Shown here piece after piece: positions 17,653 through 26,221 of a stretch of DNA of 64,000 nucleotides. Every line of letters begins with the position of its first letter. The stretch's first letter is position 1. Under the pieces are notes generated by a model that saw nothing but the letters and a program-made list of their open reading frames with translations, was not told the origin of the DNA and made no database searches. Both the position numbers and the translations under genes were made by a program. Origin of the DNA: JAWLDA01 sp041686855 (lineage in GTDB: Bacteria; Bacillota; Limnochordia; DTU080; RSA5); the NCBI GenBank assembly GCA_041686855.1, contig JAWLDA010000006.1:186001-250000 (forward strand), written 5' to 3'.

Positions 17653-18359
17653 AGCGGATCCTCATCCACTTGGAACTTGTACCCAACGCCCCAGACGGTG
17701 TGGATGTAGCGAACGCTGTGTCCTGGAGGCTCGATTTTGCGCCGCAGACGTTTCACGTGGACGTCGACCGTCCGCTCATCACCGTAGTAATCGTAGCCCC
17801 ACACCGATTCGAGGAGCTCCGGGCGCGTGAAAGTCCGGCCCGAGTGGGCGGCCAAGTGCCAGAGGAGGTCAAACTCCTTTGGGGTTAACGAAATCTCTTC
17901 TTTGTCCATCCGGACCACTCGACCCATGGGATCAAGCGTGAGGCCCTTAAATTGAAGGGGACGTTGATCCTCTTGACGTGTCTCATTCCCGCCGCGGCTG
18001 CGGCGCAAGACCGCCTTCACGCGTGCGACCAGCTCGCGGGGGTTAAACGGCTTGGGCACATAGTCGTCGGCACCGAGCTCCAACCCCAAGATGCGGTCGA
18101 CATCGTCGCCGCGTGCGGTCAACATGATAATGGGCGTCTCACCCGCCTTACGCACGCGCCGACACACTTCCAGGCCATCGACGCCTGGAAGCATCAAGTC
18201 GAGTACGATGAGGTCGGGACTCGTCCGCTCTAAGGTGTCCAGCGCCGCTTGACCGTCATTGACACACTCGATCGCAAAGCCCTCTCGCTCAAGGTATAAA
18301 CTGACCAGTTCGCAAACGTTGGAGTCGTCGTCGACGACCAACACTCGCTGCATCTCCAC
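17649..18359 (-). CDS. OmpR/PhoB-family response regulator
   Basis: 236 aa if started at the GTG at 18359, which has GGTGGAGGG nine bases upstream. An ATG at 18353 and one at 18383 are in frame but lack well-spaced ribosome sites. The receiver domain has the acidic DDD triad, phospho-Asp in LIVLDLMLPGVDG, T in MLTARG and K in YVPKPFNP. The C-terminal winged helix carries SLTPKEFDLLWHLAAHSGRTFTRPELLESVWGYDYYGDERTVDVHVKRLRRKI. It is cotranscribed with the kinase and diverges from the secreted-protein gene. Confidence 0.94.
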   Translation of the reverse strand: MEMQRVLVVDDDSNVCELVSLYLEREGFAIECVNDGQAALDTLERTSPDLIVLDLMLPGVDGLEVCRRVRKAGETPIIMLTARGDDVDRILGLELGADDYVPKPFNPRELVARVKAVLRRSRGGNETRQEDQRPLQFKGLTLDPMGRVVRMDKEEISLTPKEFDLLWHLAAHSGRTFTRPELLESVWGYDYYGDERTVDVHVKRLRRKIEPPGHSVRYIHTVWGVGYKFQVDEDPL

Positions 18360-18408
18360 GCAGGTGATCCCTCCACCTACCATTATTGCAGAAAATCACG
18401 GCTAACGG

Positions 18409-18426
18409 TGTGACAAAACTGTGACA
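18409..18426 (+). promoter_or_regulatory. Candidate response-regulator binding site: two direct repeats, 11-bp period
   Basis: TGTGACA at 18409-18415 is repeated exactly at 18420-18426. An 11-base period, one helical turn, is the usual layout for OmpR/PhoB dimers. The site lies between the divergent regulator gene and the secreted-protein gene, about 25 bases upstream of that gene's -35. Binding is inferred. Confidence 0.5.
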
Positions 18427-18450
18427 CTCTTGGGCCAAACTTTCATCGTT

Positions 18451-18479
18451 TTGACACCCTTCAGTCACGCTGCGATCAT
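18451..18479 (+). promoter_or_regulatory. Sigma-A-type promoter of the secreted LTPEQ protein
   Basis: A perfect TTGACA at 18451-18456, a 17-base spacer and GATCAT at 18474-18479 (4 of 6 matches to TATAAT). The gene starts at 18586, leaving a leader of about 100 bases. Confidence 0.55.
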
Positions 18480-18585
18480 ATTTGTCCTCCATAATGAGAG
18501 CGATCCGGTGGTGATCAATTTTGGGCGATCAACTTTTGCACCGCCGGCAACAGAGAACACCAATCAACACCAAGGAGTGAAGCGA

Positions 18586-19302
18586 ATGTTTGCACAGCGA
18601 GTAAGATCCAGCAGAGGATTCTTGACCACGACGGCATTGGTGGCGGTCTTTGCGGTGACGTTCGTCTCACCGACGTTTGCAGCCAGTCCGACAGGTGGGG
18701 AATTGCAGACGCTTTGGCAGGAGAACCGGTTGGCCCAAAAACTCGTCGACCTGAACTTAACGCCGGAGCAAGTCGAGGCGTTTAAAGTTGCTGTCCAAGA
18801 TCTCCAAGCGATGAGGGAAGAGGTGCACACACAGATCGCGACGTTGCTCGCCGAACGACGAGACGCCCTACTTGAAGGCGCCGAAGAGACGTTAAGCGAG
18901 CTGGACGAAGAGCTGCGTGCGACGATTCAAGAGGCTATGACGGTTGGGACATCTGCCTTAAAGGATTTTATGGAGGGGCTCACTGAGCGTCAGGAGCAGA
19001 TTGTGCACCAGCTTGTCGGACATGTAGGGGCGGTCGTGCTCCATCGCTCAGAAGGGCATGCAAGCCCGATGATGCTCCATCGCCGTGAAGGTGCGCCGCA
19101 GGATCGAAGCCGCGATGCGCGACTTGAGCGCCGCCAACACATGCCCGACCGCTGGGAGCCCCGAGAAGCGCCCCGGGTTGAACGCGAGCAGGGGCCTCGC
19201 GGCCTCGTGATGAGGCGTCATGCGAGCGGAGCCTTCCTTCACCCCGCCAACTCCCTTGATCTCGAGGTATTGTTGAGCCTGCTTGACAAAATGAGCGAGT
19301 AA
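18586..19302 (+). CDS. Secreted Spy/CpxP-like helical protein (LTPEQ motif)
   Basis: 238 aa, ATG after AAGGAG; a longer frame from 18421 would run across the promoter. A signal peptide (about residues 1-32, ending PTFAAS) precedes a helical domain starting LVDLNLTPEQVEAFKVAVQDLQAMREEV, the LTxxQ-type helix of Spy/CpxP/heavy-metal-resistor proteins. The tail (about 155-225) is rich in Arg, His and Glu. Spy-like proteins chaperone or bind metals outside the membrane. It is divergent from an OmpR-type two-component system, the same arrangement as cpxP beside cpxRA. Similarity is by motif only. Confidence 0.65.
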   Translation: MFAQRVRSSRGFLTTTALVAVFAVTFVSPTFAASPTGGELQTLWQENRLAQKLVDLNLTPEQVEAFKVAVQDLQAMREEVHTQIATLLAERRDALLEGAEETLSELDEELRATIQEAMTVGTSALKDFMEGLTERQEQIVHQLVGHVGAVVLHRSEGHASPMMLHRREGAPQDRSRDARLERRQHMPDRWEPREAPRVEREQGPRGLVMRRHASGAFLHPANSLDLEVLLSLLDKMSE

Positions 19303-19341
19303 TCCCCCTCAGGTTTCACTCGCCAACTCAATCGATGCGCT

Positions 19342-19373
19342 GGGGCGGGCCGTGGATCTCCATTGCCCGCCCC
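19342..19373. terminator. GC-rich hairpin between convergent genes
   Basis: GGGGCGGGC (19342-19350) pairs with GCCCGCCCC (19365-19373) around a 14-base loop, between the secreted-protein gene (+) and the amidase-like gene (-). There is no T-tract, so it is only a possible terminator. Confidence 0.4.
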
Positions 19374-19376
19374 GCG

Positions 19377-20012
19377 TTATCGGGTGGCTCTTGCCGATTC
19401 GCATGGAGAGAGCTCACTCCAGTTTGGGACGGAGCGAAATGCTGTAGCTCGATCGGGAAGGAGGATGGCCAAGATCCTCCGGGCGTCGGCGCGAAATCGG
19501 AGATGCCACAGCTGATTGCGGATGGGAGGCCGGGGCGACAACGTTCGGTAGGTGACCAGGGGCCGCCCAAAGCGGTCAAACGATGTGACGATCGACGAGT
19601 GTCCCAGCCGGCCGGTGCCTCGCCAATCGTAATAGATGATATCCCCCAAGCGGAGCCGTTGGACCTCCTCAGGACGGCGCTTTAGATCGACGGCTTCGCC
19701 AAAGTTGATACTGAGGTAATGGAACTGGTTCTCCGGAAGGGACCACGTGCAGGACCACCAGTCGTCCTCCTGCGCATCGTAGCGATCAGGGCCGATCCGC
19801 CGGTACCACCACTCCGTGTCGTAACCAGTAGCGCGGTAGTCCATGGGCCACCCACCGGCAAACAGACATTGGGAGGTGAAGTTGGTGCAATCTCCACCGG
19901 CCCCAAAAGCATCCATATTTGCGAAGCGGGGGTTGGGCACATCCCAATACCTCCCGGCGTAATCGACCGCCGCCTGCCGATCGTAGCGAACCAGTACTCT
20001 CTCCACCCTCAT
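19377..20012 (-). CDS. Amidase_6-like putative cysteine amidase/peptidase
   Basis: 211 aa, ATG behind GGGGGGAG. It starts YDRQAAVDYAGRYWDVPNPRFANMDAFGAGGDCTNFTSQCLFAGG, the signature of amidase-domain proteins common in Bacillota. The Cys in GGDCTNF is the likely nucleophile and the His in GRLGHSSIVTSF the base, as in NlpC/CHAP-type papain folds. Aromatic-rich blocks (WWYRRIG, DDWWSCTWSL) fit a ligand-binding cleft. No signal peptide is seen, so it may act in the cytoplasm or mother cell. The substrate is probably a peptide or peptidoglycan amide; this is inference. Confidence 0.8.
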   Translation of the reverse strand: MRVERVLVRYDRQAAVDYAGRYWDVPNPRFANMDAFGAGGDCTNFTSQCLFAGGWPMDYRATGYDTEWWYRRIGPDRYDAQEDDWWSCTWSLPENQFHYLSINFGEAVDLKRRPEEVQRLRLGDIIYYDWRGTGRLGHSSIVTSFDRFGRPLVTYRTLSPRPPIRNQLWHLRFRADARRILAILLPDRATAFRSVPNWSELSPCESARATR

Positions 20013-20237
20013 CTATGTGCTCCCCCCTTCGGCGCTGCGCACTGACACAAAAACACCACGTCACCGGCTAATACACTGTATGTCGGCGTCGTCATGTCGT
20101 AAGACTCTTGTGAGCACGAAAGTGGTCAGACCTCGGATTCCGCTGCGACTTGCCGATTGATCAGGGTTGCCGTGCGGAGGAAAGGTCGGAGTCGCCTCTA
20201 AACCATAGGTGAGCGATAGAAGGAGGAGGGAGAAAAC

Positions 20238-21716
20238 GTGGCGCAAGCGGTTGAGAAGCCCAACATCCTCTTTTTGTTCACCGATCAACAACGTTTGGAC
20301 TCTTTAGGGTGTTACGGCAATCCAGTCGTGCAGACGCCGAATATTGATCGGATTGCCGCCCACGGTGTTCGCTTCGATCAGGCCTACACGTGCACGGCGA
20401 TTTGCACGGCGGCGCGGGCCTCGGTGGTCACTGGTGTGATGCCGCATAAACACGGATTGTTGGCCAATTTTGAGCGGAACGTCGGTTACCCCACTGAGCT
20501 GCGTGAGGGGACGCGCAGTTTTGCTCATTACCTGCGCGGCGCAGGATACCATGTCGGCACCGTCGGCAAGTGGCATGTGGGTGTCGAGCGTGGTCCGGAT
20601 TGGTACGACTTTGACGGAGTGCACTACCCAGGGTGGGGCCAGCCGGTCGAGCACGAGGATTACCGCCGCTACCTCACTCAGCACGGATACCCTCCCTTTG
20701 AGGTGCGTGACGTAGTGAATGCGGCCTGCCCCAACCCGAGCAGCACCATTCCGATTGCGGGCGTTCACGAGGCGCCGGTGGAGGCTTCGTTCCCCTACTT
20801 CCTCGCCCAGCGGTGCATCGAGCGCTTGCGGCGTTATGCCGAGGGCGCACGCGAGGGAACCCCGTTCTTTTTGGCGTGCCAGTGGTTTGGACCGCACCTA
20901 CCGTACTTCCTGCCGGAACGGTATTACAACATGTACGATCCCGAACTCGTGGAGTTTCCGCCAGGTTGGGGCGAAAGTTTTAGAGGTAAGCCTAGAGTCC
21001 ATAAGCACTACTCCGAGCACTGGGGCGCCGACGGCTTTAGCGCCGACAAGTGGCGCAAGCTGATCGCCGTCTACTGGGGCTTCGTCACGTTAATCGATGA
21101 GCAGGTCGGGCGCATCCTCGCTGAGCTGGAGGCTCTGGGGCTTAGCCAAAACACTGCCATCGTTTACTCGACCGATCACGGTGCGTTCGTCGGAAGTCAT
21201 CGCATGCAAGACAAGGGACCGGCGATGTACGACGACATCTACAGAATTCCCTTGGTGGCTCGTCTGCCGCAAGGCGCGCGTGCCTCTGTTGACACGCGCT
21301 TTGTATCGTTGGTCGATCTTCCGGCAACCTTCCTCGATCTCGCCGGGGTCGAGATTCCGGAGGAGTACGACGGTGTCAGCCTTGTCCCGGCACTCAAGGG
21401 AGAGGAGGTTCGACGTTGGCGTGAGCACATCACGGCCGAGTTTCACGGCCACCACTTTCCGTATCCCCAACGAATGATTCGCACCGAGCGGCACAAACTG
21501 GTCATCAATCCCCCAGATATCAACGAGTTGTACGACCTCTCCCAAGACCCGGGCGAGCTTGTCAACCGCATCGATGACGAGGCGTATCGTGATGTAAAGA
21601 GGGAGTTGATGGCCCGTCTTTATCAGGAACTTCGGGCCCGGGGCGATAACTTTTACCATTGGATGACAACTAAGTTTGAGATTGGCGATTCGAGCGATGA
21701 TCCATTACTGCGTTAA
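20238..21716 (+). CDS. Type I sulfatase / phosphonate-monoesterase-like hydrolase with CTAAR motif
   Basis: 492 aa, GTG start after GGAGGAGGGAG. Alkaline-phosphatase superfamily: metal-binding NILFLFTDQQ (D16) and YSTDHGAFVGSHRMQDKGPAMYDDIYRIPL. The active-site segment is YTCTAICTAARASVVTG; the nucleophile position is C56 in C-T-A-A-R, so the usual proline of C-x-P-x-R is alanine. The downstream R and the ASxxTG context are intact. It hydrolyses sulfate or phosphate/phosphonate esters once C56 becomes formylglycine. No signal peptide, so cytoplasmic. An FGE is encoded at 6393-7415. Confidence 0.9.
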   Translation: MAQAVEKPNILFLFTDQQRLDSLGCYGNPVVQTPNIDRIAAHGVRFDQAYTCTAICTAARASVVTGVMPHKHGLLANFERNVGYPTELREGTRSFAHYLRGAGYHVGTVGKWHVGVERGPDWYDFDGVHYPGWGQPVEHEDYRRYLTQHGYPPFEVRDVVNAACPNPSSTIPIAGVHEAPVEASFPYFLAQRCIERLRRYAEGAREGTPFFLACQWFGPHLPYFLPERYYNMYDPELVEFPPGWGESFRGKPRVHKHYSEHWGADGFSADKWRKLIAVYWGFVTLIDEQVGRILAELEALGLSQNTAIVYSTDHGAFVGSHRMQDKGPAMYDDIYRIPLVARLPQGARASVDTRFVSLVDLPATFLDLAGVEIPEEYDGVSLVPALKGEEVRRWREHITAEFHGHHFPYPQRMIRTERHKLVINPPDINELYDLSQDPGELVNRIDDEAYRDVKRELMARLYQELRARGDNFYHWMTTKFEIGDSSDDPLLR

Positions 21717-21788
21717 GGGTGAACCTAAACCTAACGTAGACGACAATCCCTACTTGTGCGCTAGGGTAGGGGAGGGGGACATCGCAAG

Positions 21789-22382
21789 GTGCGTAAGGCA
21801 TGGTTATGGGTCGCATTGGGGGCAGTCGTGTTTGTCATTGCAGGGGCCGCGTTTTCGGTTGGTCGCATGGCAGCGATGCCGCAACAGTCCCCGAAAGTGG
21901 AGGTGAAGCCGCCGACCAAAGAGGAACGCGAGCTTCAGAAATTAAAGATCGCGGCATCCGAAGGGAAGCTGGTGGAGGCGACACCAACCCCACAGGGTTG
22001 GGTGGTCCGCTTTGAGCAAGAGGCCGAAGAGCTCAGTAAGAAGTCCTTGGCTGAACAGGCGCAAAAGTTCTTTAGCGACCTTGCTCGCAGCGAAGTTGAG
22101 GTTGCACGCACGTCCTTTGAAGCAAAGAGCAGTTCGCTCAAGGATGTTTGGGGCAATACGCTCAAGGACGTCCCCGTGGCTCGAGTCGAGTTAAGTCAGG
22201 AGACGTTTAAACGCATTAATTGGAAAGGCTTCTCGCCCGACAACTTCTCCCGAGTGGCGGATGAGCTGTGGGTGCACGAGATCATTGAGCGCATCGAAGA
22301 GCAGAAAAAGCAACAATCCCAGCAGCAAGGAGGTCAGGGGGGCTCACAGCAGGGCGGCGGCTCTGGGCAGGGTCAAGGGTAA
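21789..22382 (+). CDS. Membrane-anchored hypothetical protein with Gln/Gly-rich tail
   Basis: 197 aa, GTG start. One N-terminal hydrophobic helix (LWVALGAVVFVIAGAAFSVG) acts as anchor or uncleaved signal. A helical, charged extracytoplasmic domain follows and the last ~30 residues are a low-complexity QQ/GG repeat (QQQGGQGGSQQGGGSGQGQG). No family recognised. It sits between the sulfatase and ispG on the same strand; a spore or envelope role is possible but unsupported. Confidence 0.65.
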   Translation: MRKAWLWVALGAVVFVIAGAAFSVGRMAAMPQQSPKVEVKPPTKEERELQKLKIAASEGKLVEATPTPQGWVVRFEQEAEELSKKSLAEQAQKFFSDLARSEVEVARTSFEAKSSSLKDVWGNTLKDVPVARVELSQETFKRINWKGFSPDNFSRVADELWVHEIIERIEEQKKQQSQQQGGQGGSQQGGGSGQGQG

Positions 22383-22451
22383 TTCTGGCGAATGATTCGT
22401 CAATCGTTCGATTCTTAAAGCCCGACCCAAGAAGGCTGGTGTCTTGAAAAA

Positions 22452-23699
22452 GTGCTCGAGAATGAGAGGAATCTTTGGGACCAGGGGATCGCCAGGCGGC
22501 GTTCCGTTCCGGTTAGGGTGGGTGACGTTTGGATCGGTGGCGATCACCCGATCGTCGTTCAATCAATGACCAACACCGACACGGCGGACGCGCAAGCAAC
22601 GGCGGAGCAAGTGAAAGAGCTGGCGGACGCCGGCAGCGAGATCGTACGCGTCACCGTCAATCACGAGGAGGCGGCCGCGGCTGTTCCCGCGATGGTCGCG
22701 CAACTGCGCGACTGGGGTGTGCGCACTCCGATTGTCGGCGACTTTCACTACAATGGGCACATCCTGTTGGAACGTTTTCCCGAGTGTGCCAAGGCGTTGG
22801 ACAAGTACCGCATCAACCCGGGAAACGTCGGCGCAAAAAGGCGGGACGAGAACTTTCAATCTATAGTCCAGCAGGCTATAAAATGGGAGAAGCCGGTCCG
22901 TATCGGGGTGAATTGGGGCTCCCTCGATCAACAGCTTTTGACCGAGTTGATGGATGCAAATGCGAAGCGGACCGCGCCGAAAACGGCAAAGGAAGTGACG
23001 TTGGAGGCGATGGTGCAAAGCGCGCTCCGTTCGGCCGAATTTGCTGAAGAGTGCGGCCTCCCGCACGATCGAATCGTCATTAGCGCCAAGGTCTCCGGTG
23101 TCCAAGATTTGATCGCGGTCTACCGCAACTTGGCAGCGCGATGCGATTATCCGCTCCACCTCGGGTTAACCGAGGCGGGCATGGGCGTCAAAGGGATCGT
23201 ATCCAGCACGGCAGGCCTCTCTGTGCTGCTACAGGAGGGGATTGGAGATACGATACGCGTCTCGCTCACCCCGACTCCCGGCGGACCCCGCACCGAAGAG
23301 GTACACGTCGCTCAGCAAATACTGCAATCCCTCGAGATTCGCAGTTTCACACCACAGGTGACTTCGTGTCCAGGATGCGGCCGGACAACGAGTACTTTTT
23401 TTCAACAGATGGCGGAGGATATTCAACGTCACATACAGCAGCAGATGCCGCAATGGCGTAGGGCGTATCCTGGGGTCGAGTCTCTTAAGGTTGCCGTGAT
23501 GGGATGTGTCGTTAACGGCCCTGGCGAAAGCAAGCACGCGCACATCGGGATCTCCCTGCCGGGGACCTTTGAAGAGCCCAAGGCGCCGGTGTTCGTCGAC
23601 GGCGAGCTGCACACGACGTTGCGCGGCGAGGGTATTGTTGAAGAGTTTACTCGCATCCTCGATAATTATGTCGCTACTCGATTCACCCCGGTCGCCTAA
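22452..23699 (+). CDS. ispG: 4-hydroxy-3-methylbut-2-enyl diphosphate synthase (IspG/GcpE)
   Basis: 415 aa. The N-terminal TIM barrel opens RRRSVPVRVGDVWIGGDHPIVVQSMTNTDTAD. The C-terminal [4Fe-4S] domain shows the three cysteines and glutamate as SCPGCGRT and MGCVVNGPGE. It reduces methylerythritol cyclodiphosphate to HMBPP in the MEP isoprenoid pathway. The GTG start at 22452 has only AAGAAGG about 15 bases upstream, so the start may be slightly off. A terpene-synthase-like gene lies 0.5 kb downstream. Confidence 0.95.
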   Translation: MLENERNLWDQGIARRRSVPVRVGDVWIGGDHPIVVQSMTNTDTADAQATAEQVKELADAGSEIVRVTVNHEEAAAAVPAMVAQLRDWGVRTPIVGDFHYNGHILLERFPECAKALDKYRINPGNVGAKRRDENFQSIVQQAIKWEKPVRIGVNWGSLDQQLLTELMDANAKRTAPKTAKEVTLEAMVQSALRSAEFAEECGLPHDRIVISAKVSGVQDLIAVYRNLAARCDYPLHLGLTEAGMGVKGIVSSTAGLSVLLQEGIGDTIRVSLTPTPGGPRTEEVHVAQQILQSLEIRSFTPQVTSCPGCGRTTSTFFQQMAEDIQRHIQQQMPQWRRAYPGVESLKVAVMGCVVNGPGESKHAHIGISLPGTFEEPKAPVFVDGELHTTLRGEGIVEEFTRILDNYVATRFTPVA

Positions 23700-23817
23700 G
23701 GGAGGTCGGAAACTCACACGCGTTCGCCCTGCTCTGCTGGGACTTCGTGCCAACCATACAATGGTATCATTCATCTCCCGAACGGTGGAACACTAAGGGT
23801 CGAAGGGAGGTGAGTTC

Positions 23818-24162
23818 ATGGCTGAAGGACAGCAGAGTAATCAGCCGCTCCTGCCCCAGGCAGGTCAGGCCCTTGATCGCTTCAAGTATGAAGTGGCTCA
23901 GGAGGTTGCCACCACCTCCAATGACCCCCAGGCCCAGTTGCTCCAGCAGTGGTACGCCGGGCAGACCGGGGGATACGGCGGTGACATCCCCTCTCGCGTT
24001 TGGGGTGCGGTTGGAGGACATATGGTTCGTCGCATGATCGCCGCGGCCGAGCAGTCCCTCGTCGGTCAGGCAACCCAGGGTGTGCAGCAGGGATTCCGTC
24101 AGGCTATCAACACGGGGTTCCAGCAGCAGAACCAGCAGCATCTGCAACCCCGGGACGTGTAA
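23818..24162 (+). CDS. Alpha/beta-type small acid-soluble spore protein
   Basis: 114 aa, ATG behind AAGGGAGGTGA. The SASP signature is in two parts: LDRFKYEVAQEVA, containing the GPR-protease-type cleavage region (E-V-A), and GGYGGDIPSRVWGAVGGHMVRRMIAAAEQSL, the DNA-binding helix-turn-helix. Such proteins coat and protect forespore DNA. A Gln-rich tail (QQQNQQHLQ) extends beyond the usual 60-75 residues. The promoter should be sigma-G dependent, but I could not assign it convincingly. It is strong evidence that the organism sporulates. Confidence 0.9.
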   Translation: MAEGQQSNQPLLPQAGQALDRFKYEVAQEVATTSNDPQAQLLQQWYAGQTGGYGGDIPSRVWGAVGGHMVRRMIAAAEQSLVGQATQGVQQGFRQAINTGFQQQNQQHLQPRDV

Positions 24163-24177
24163 TCTAGCGATACATTC

Positions 24178-24214
24178 AAGGCGGGGGCTCCGAGTTTCGG
24201 GGGTCCCTGCCTTT
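24178..24214 (+). terminator. Hairpin terminator after the SASP gene
   Basis: AAGGC (24178-24182) pairs with GCCTT (24209-24213), and the stem continues inward with GGGGGCTCC against GGGGGTCCC-type pairs including wobbles, closing on a loop of about 8 bases. Only TTT follows. Confidence 0.5.
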
Positions 24215-24242
24215 GACCGATAAAGGTGTGTGAGCGACAATC

Positions 24243-25334
24243 GTGCGTGATGGGGCTCACTCCCATTGGTTCCCACTCGCCCCGCTCGGACTGACGGCCC
24301 GCCATATGAGCTGGGTGCTCCCTCAAACCGACCGTGCGCTTGACGGCTGGCGCACGCGTGCGCGCGCCATTCCAGATCCCACATTGAGACGACAAGCACT
24401 CTCAAGCATCGACACCAAACGCTTTCATTGCCAAGGGGGAACGGTCTTTGCTGCATGGCATCCCCAGTCCGCCGAGGCGCTCCTTCGCTTTATCGTCGCC
24501 TTCCAAACAGTGAGTGATTACCTCGACAACCTATGTGACAGGACAGACCACTTAGACGCTTTCACATTTCGTACTCTGCACCGGTCGATGATGGACGCTG
24601 TGAGCCCGTTTACATCGGCGAGGGGAGGGTATTACAGCCATTATCCGCACAAAGAGGATGGAGGCTACCTTGAGGCTCTCGTCGACGTGTGCCGAACCAC
24701 CCTTGCTCAGTTTCCGCGATACTCGCAGTTTGAGGTGAAGGTGAAGCACCTGGTCTCCCTCTATATTGATCTCCAGGTTTATAAGCACGTGGAGTACAAT
24801 GAGCGCGTGCCAAACTTGGAGGCTTGGTTCGGCAGACACCAATCAGCGACGCCCCAGTTATATTGGTGGGAGTTTGCGGCAGCCGCCGGATCGACGTTGG
24901 GTATCTTTGCCCTTGTGACTGAAGGGGCTCGTCACGAGCCGGTTGAGGCGCTCGAAAGCCTCTTTGGCGCCTACTTCCCCTGGATTGCGGCGCTCCACAT
25001 CCTCCTCGATTACCTGATCGATCAGGAGGAAGATCGACGCGAGCGGGACCTGAACTTTGTCAGCTTCTACACGTCGCGCCAAGAGGCACGGGAGCGCTTG
25101 GTGTGGATTCTCGAAGAAGCTGTGCGCAGCGCTCGCGGTTTGGCGGCGGCTCCTTTTCACCTCTGCGTGATCGAAGGACTCTTGGGCCTCTACCTGACGG
25201 ATCCAAAGGTGGTTACTGACGGTCACGAAGATGTGGCTGACGCGCTGATTAGCCGGGCCGGTTGGCGGGCACGGCTGGTCAGGTCAGCTTGTCGGGTTTG
25301 GCGGTGCACGCGCAGTTTGAAAGCGGCAGATTAA
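24243..25334 (+). CDS. DUF2600 family, tetraprenyl-beta-curcumene synthase-like (YtpB-like)
   Basis: 363 aa, GTG start. It matches the Bacillus YtpB family: an all-helical protein with the D-rich FQTVSDYLDNLCDR motif (D92, D95, D99) for Mg-diphosphate, FEVKVKHLVSLYIDLQVYKH, and a C-terminal ILLDYLIDQEEDRRERDLNFVSFY block. YtpB cyclises tetraprenyl diphosphate to a sesquarterpene of spore or membrane lipids. Placement after a spore-protein gene and near ispG fits sporulation-linked isoprenoids. Product specificity is not inferable. Confidence 0.88.
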   Translation: MRDGAHSHWFPLAPLGLTARHMSWVLPQTDRALDGWRTRARAIPDPTLRRQALSSIDTKRFHCQGGTVFAAWHPQSAEALLRFIVAFQTVSDYLDNLCDRTDHLDAFTFRTLHRSMMDAVSPFTSARGGYYSHYPHKEDGGYLEALVDVCRTTLAQFPRYSQFEVKVKHLVSLYIDLQVYKHVEYNERVPNLEAWFGRHQSATPQLYWWEFAAAAGSTLGIFALVTEGARHEPVEALESLFGAYFPWIAALHILLDYLIDQEEDRRERDLNFVSFYTSRQEARERLVWILEEAVRSARGLAAAPFHLCVIEGLLGLYLTDPKVVTDGHEDVADALISRAGWRARLVRSACRVWRCTRSLKAAD

Positions 25335-25801
25335 AGCGAGGGAATGACGTCGTAACCCAGAGCGCGAAGCATGCGGGTCCACCTTGGGCGTCGCTCGGCT
25401 TTGAGGAGCTCTTCTTGATCCTCAAAGTAGCGGTGAATCGCCTCCATTTGATCGGGAAGCAACTCGCTGTAGAAGAAGCGCAGGGGTGTCGGCGTAATGA
25501 GGCGTCCGTCGACGGTAAACTGGTAGGCTCCCACAGGCGCATTGCCGACACGTGATTGCTGCGCAAGGAGCATCTCCCAAAAGACCGGGACTTCGTGCAT
25601 GTTGTCGAGCACGCCTTCTTCAAGCACAAAGTCGAGCGTTCCCGGGTCACCCTTCTCATCGTATCCGACCACGAAGGACTCGTAGCGAATCACCCGATCG
25701 ACTTGATCGAGGTAGACCCAGACGAAGACATCGTCGGCGTAGGATATGACGTTTTTAACCTTTTCTCCAAACGGTCGGCCGTTTTGGTTCAATCCCGTCA
25801 C
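25331..25801 (-). CDS. Hypothetical 156-aa protein
   Basis: Opens MTGLNQNGRPFGEKVKNVISYADDVFVWVYLDQVDRVI, then an acidic, aromatic-rich sequence with no motif I recognise and no membrane segment. The composition looks like a real soluble protein. Its stop overlaps the YtpB-like stop by 4 bases (TTAA), so the two genes converge exactly. There is no clear terminator between them. Confidence 0.6.
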   Translation of the reverse strand: MTGLNQNGRPFGEKVKNVISYADDVFVWVYLDQVDRVIRYESFVVGYDEKGDPGTLDFVLEEGVLDNMHEVPVFWEMLLAQQSRVGNAPVGAYQFTVDGRLITPTPLRFFYSELLPDQMEAIHRYFEDQEELLKAERRPRWTRMLRALGYDVIPSL

Positions 25802-25983
25802 AACTCCCCGAAGACTTTCTCGTTGGTAGATCGCTACGCCATTGGTCTACCCCGGCACCCTTTATGCTATGTACAACGGCCCCCAACGGATGTCCTTCTG
25901 CGAGGTTGACGCGTTACATGTTGCCGCTCGACCAAGGGTATCTTAGGAGCGAAAAGAGATTACGGACGAGAGGATGGAGGCTT

Positions 25984-26187
25984 GTGTCGCAGATTACTGA
26001 GAAGGAGCTTGCACTCCTTGAAGAGCTCATGCGGTACGAGGAAGCACTCTACGAGAAGTTTCATCACTTCGCCGAGTGCGCGTCTGAAGAGGCCACCCGC
26101 AAGTTGTGCCTTCAATTGGGCGACCGCAGTCGCGAGCACTACGCTGCGTTGGCCGCAACACTATCGAGCAGCGGCCCGGTCCATTAA
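25984..26187 (+). CDS. Small helical protein, possibly spore-associated
   Basis: 67 aa from the GTG at 25984 (GGATGGAGG just upstream; spacing is short). Sequence VSQITEKELALLEELMRYEEALYEKFHHFAECASEEATRKLCLQLGDRSREHYAALAATL is a predicted helical bundle like the ferritin-like N-terminal part of CotF-type proteins. A coat-protein gene follows 34 bases downstream, so the two may be cotranscribed and act in the spore coat. The function is inferred from context. Confidence 0.6.
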   Translation: MSQITEKELALLEELMRYEEALYEKFHHFAECASEEATRKLCLQLGDRSREHYAALAATLSSSGPVH

Positions 26188-26221
26188 GCCCAATACACTC
26201 TTTCCAGAGAGGATGTTCGCG

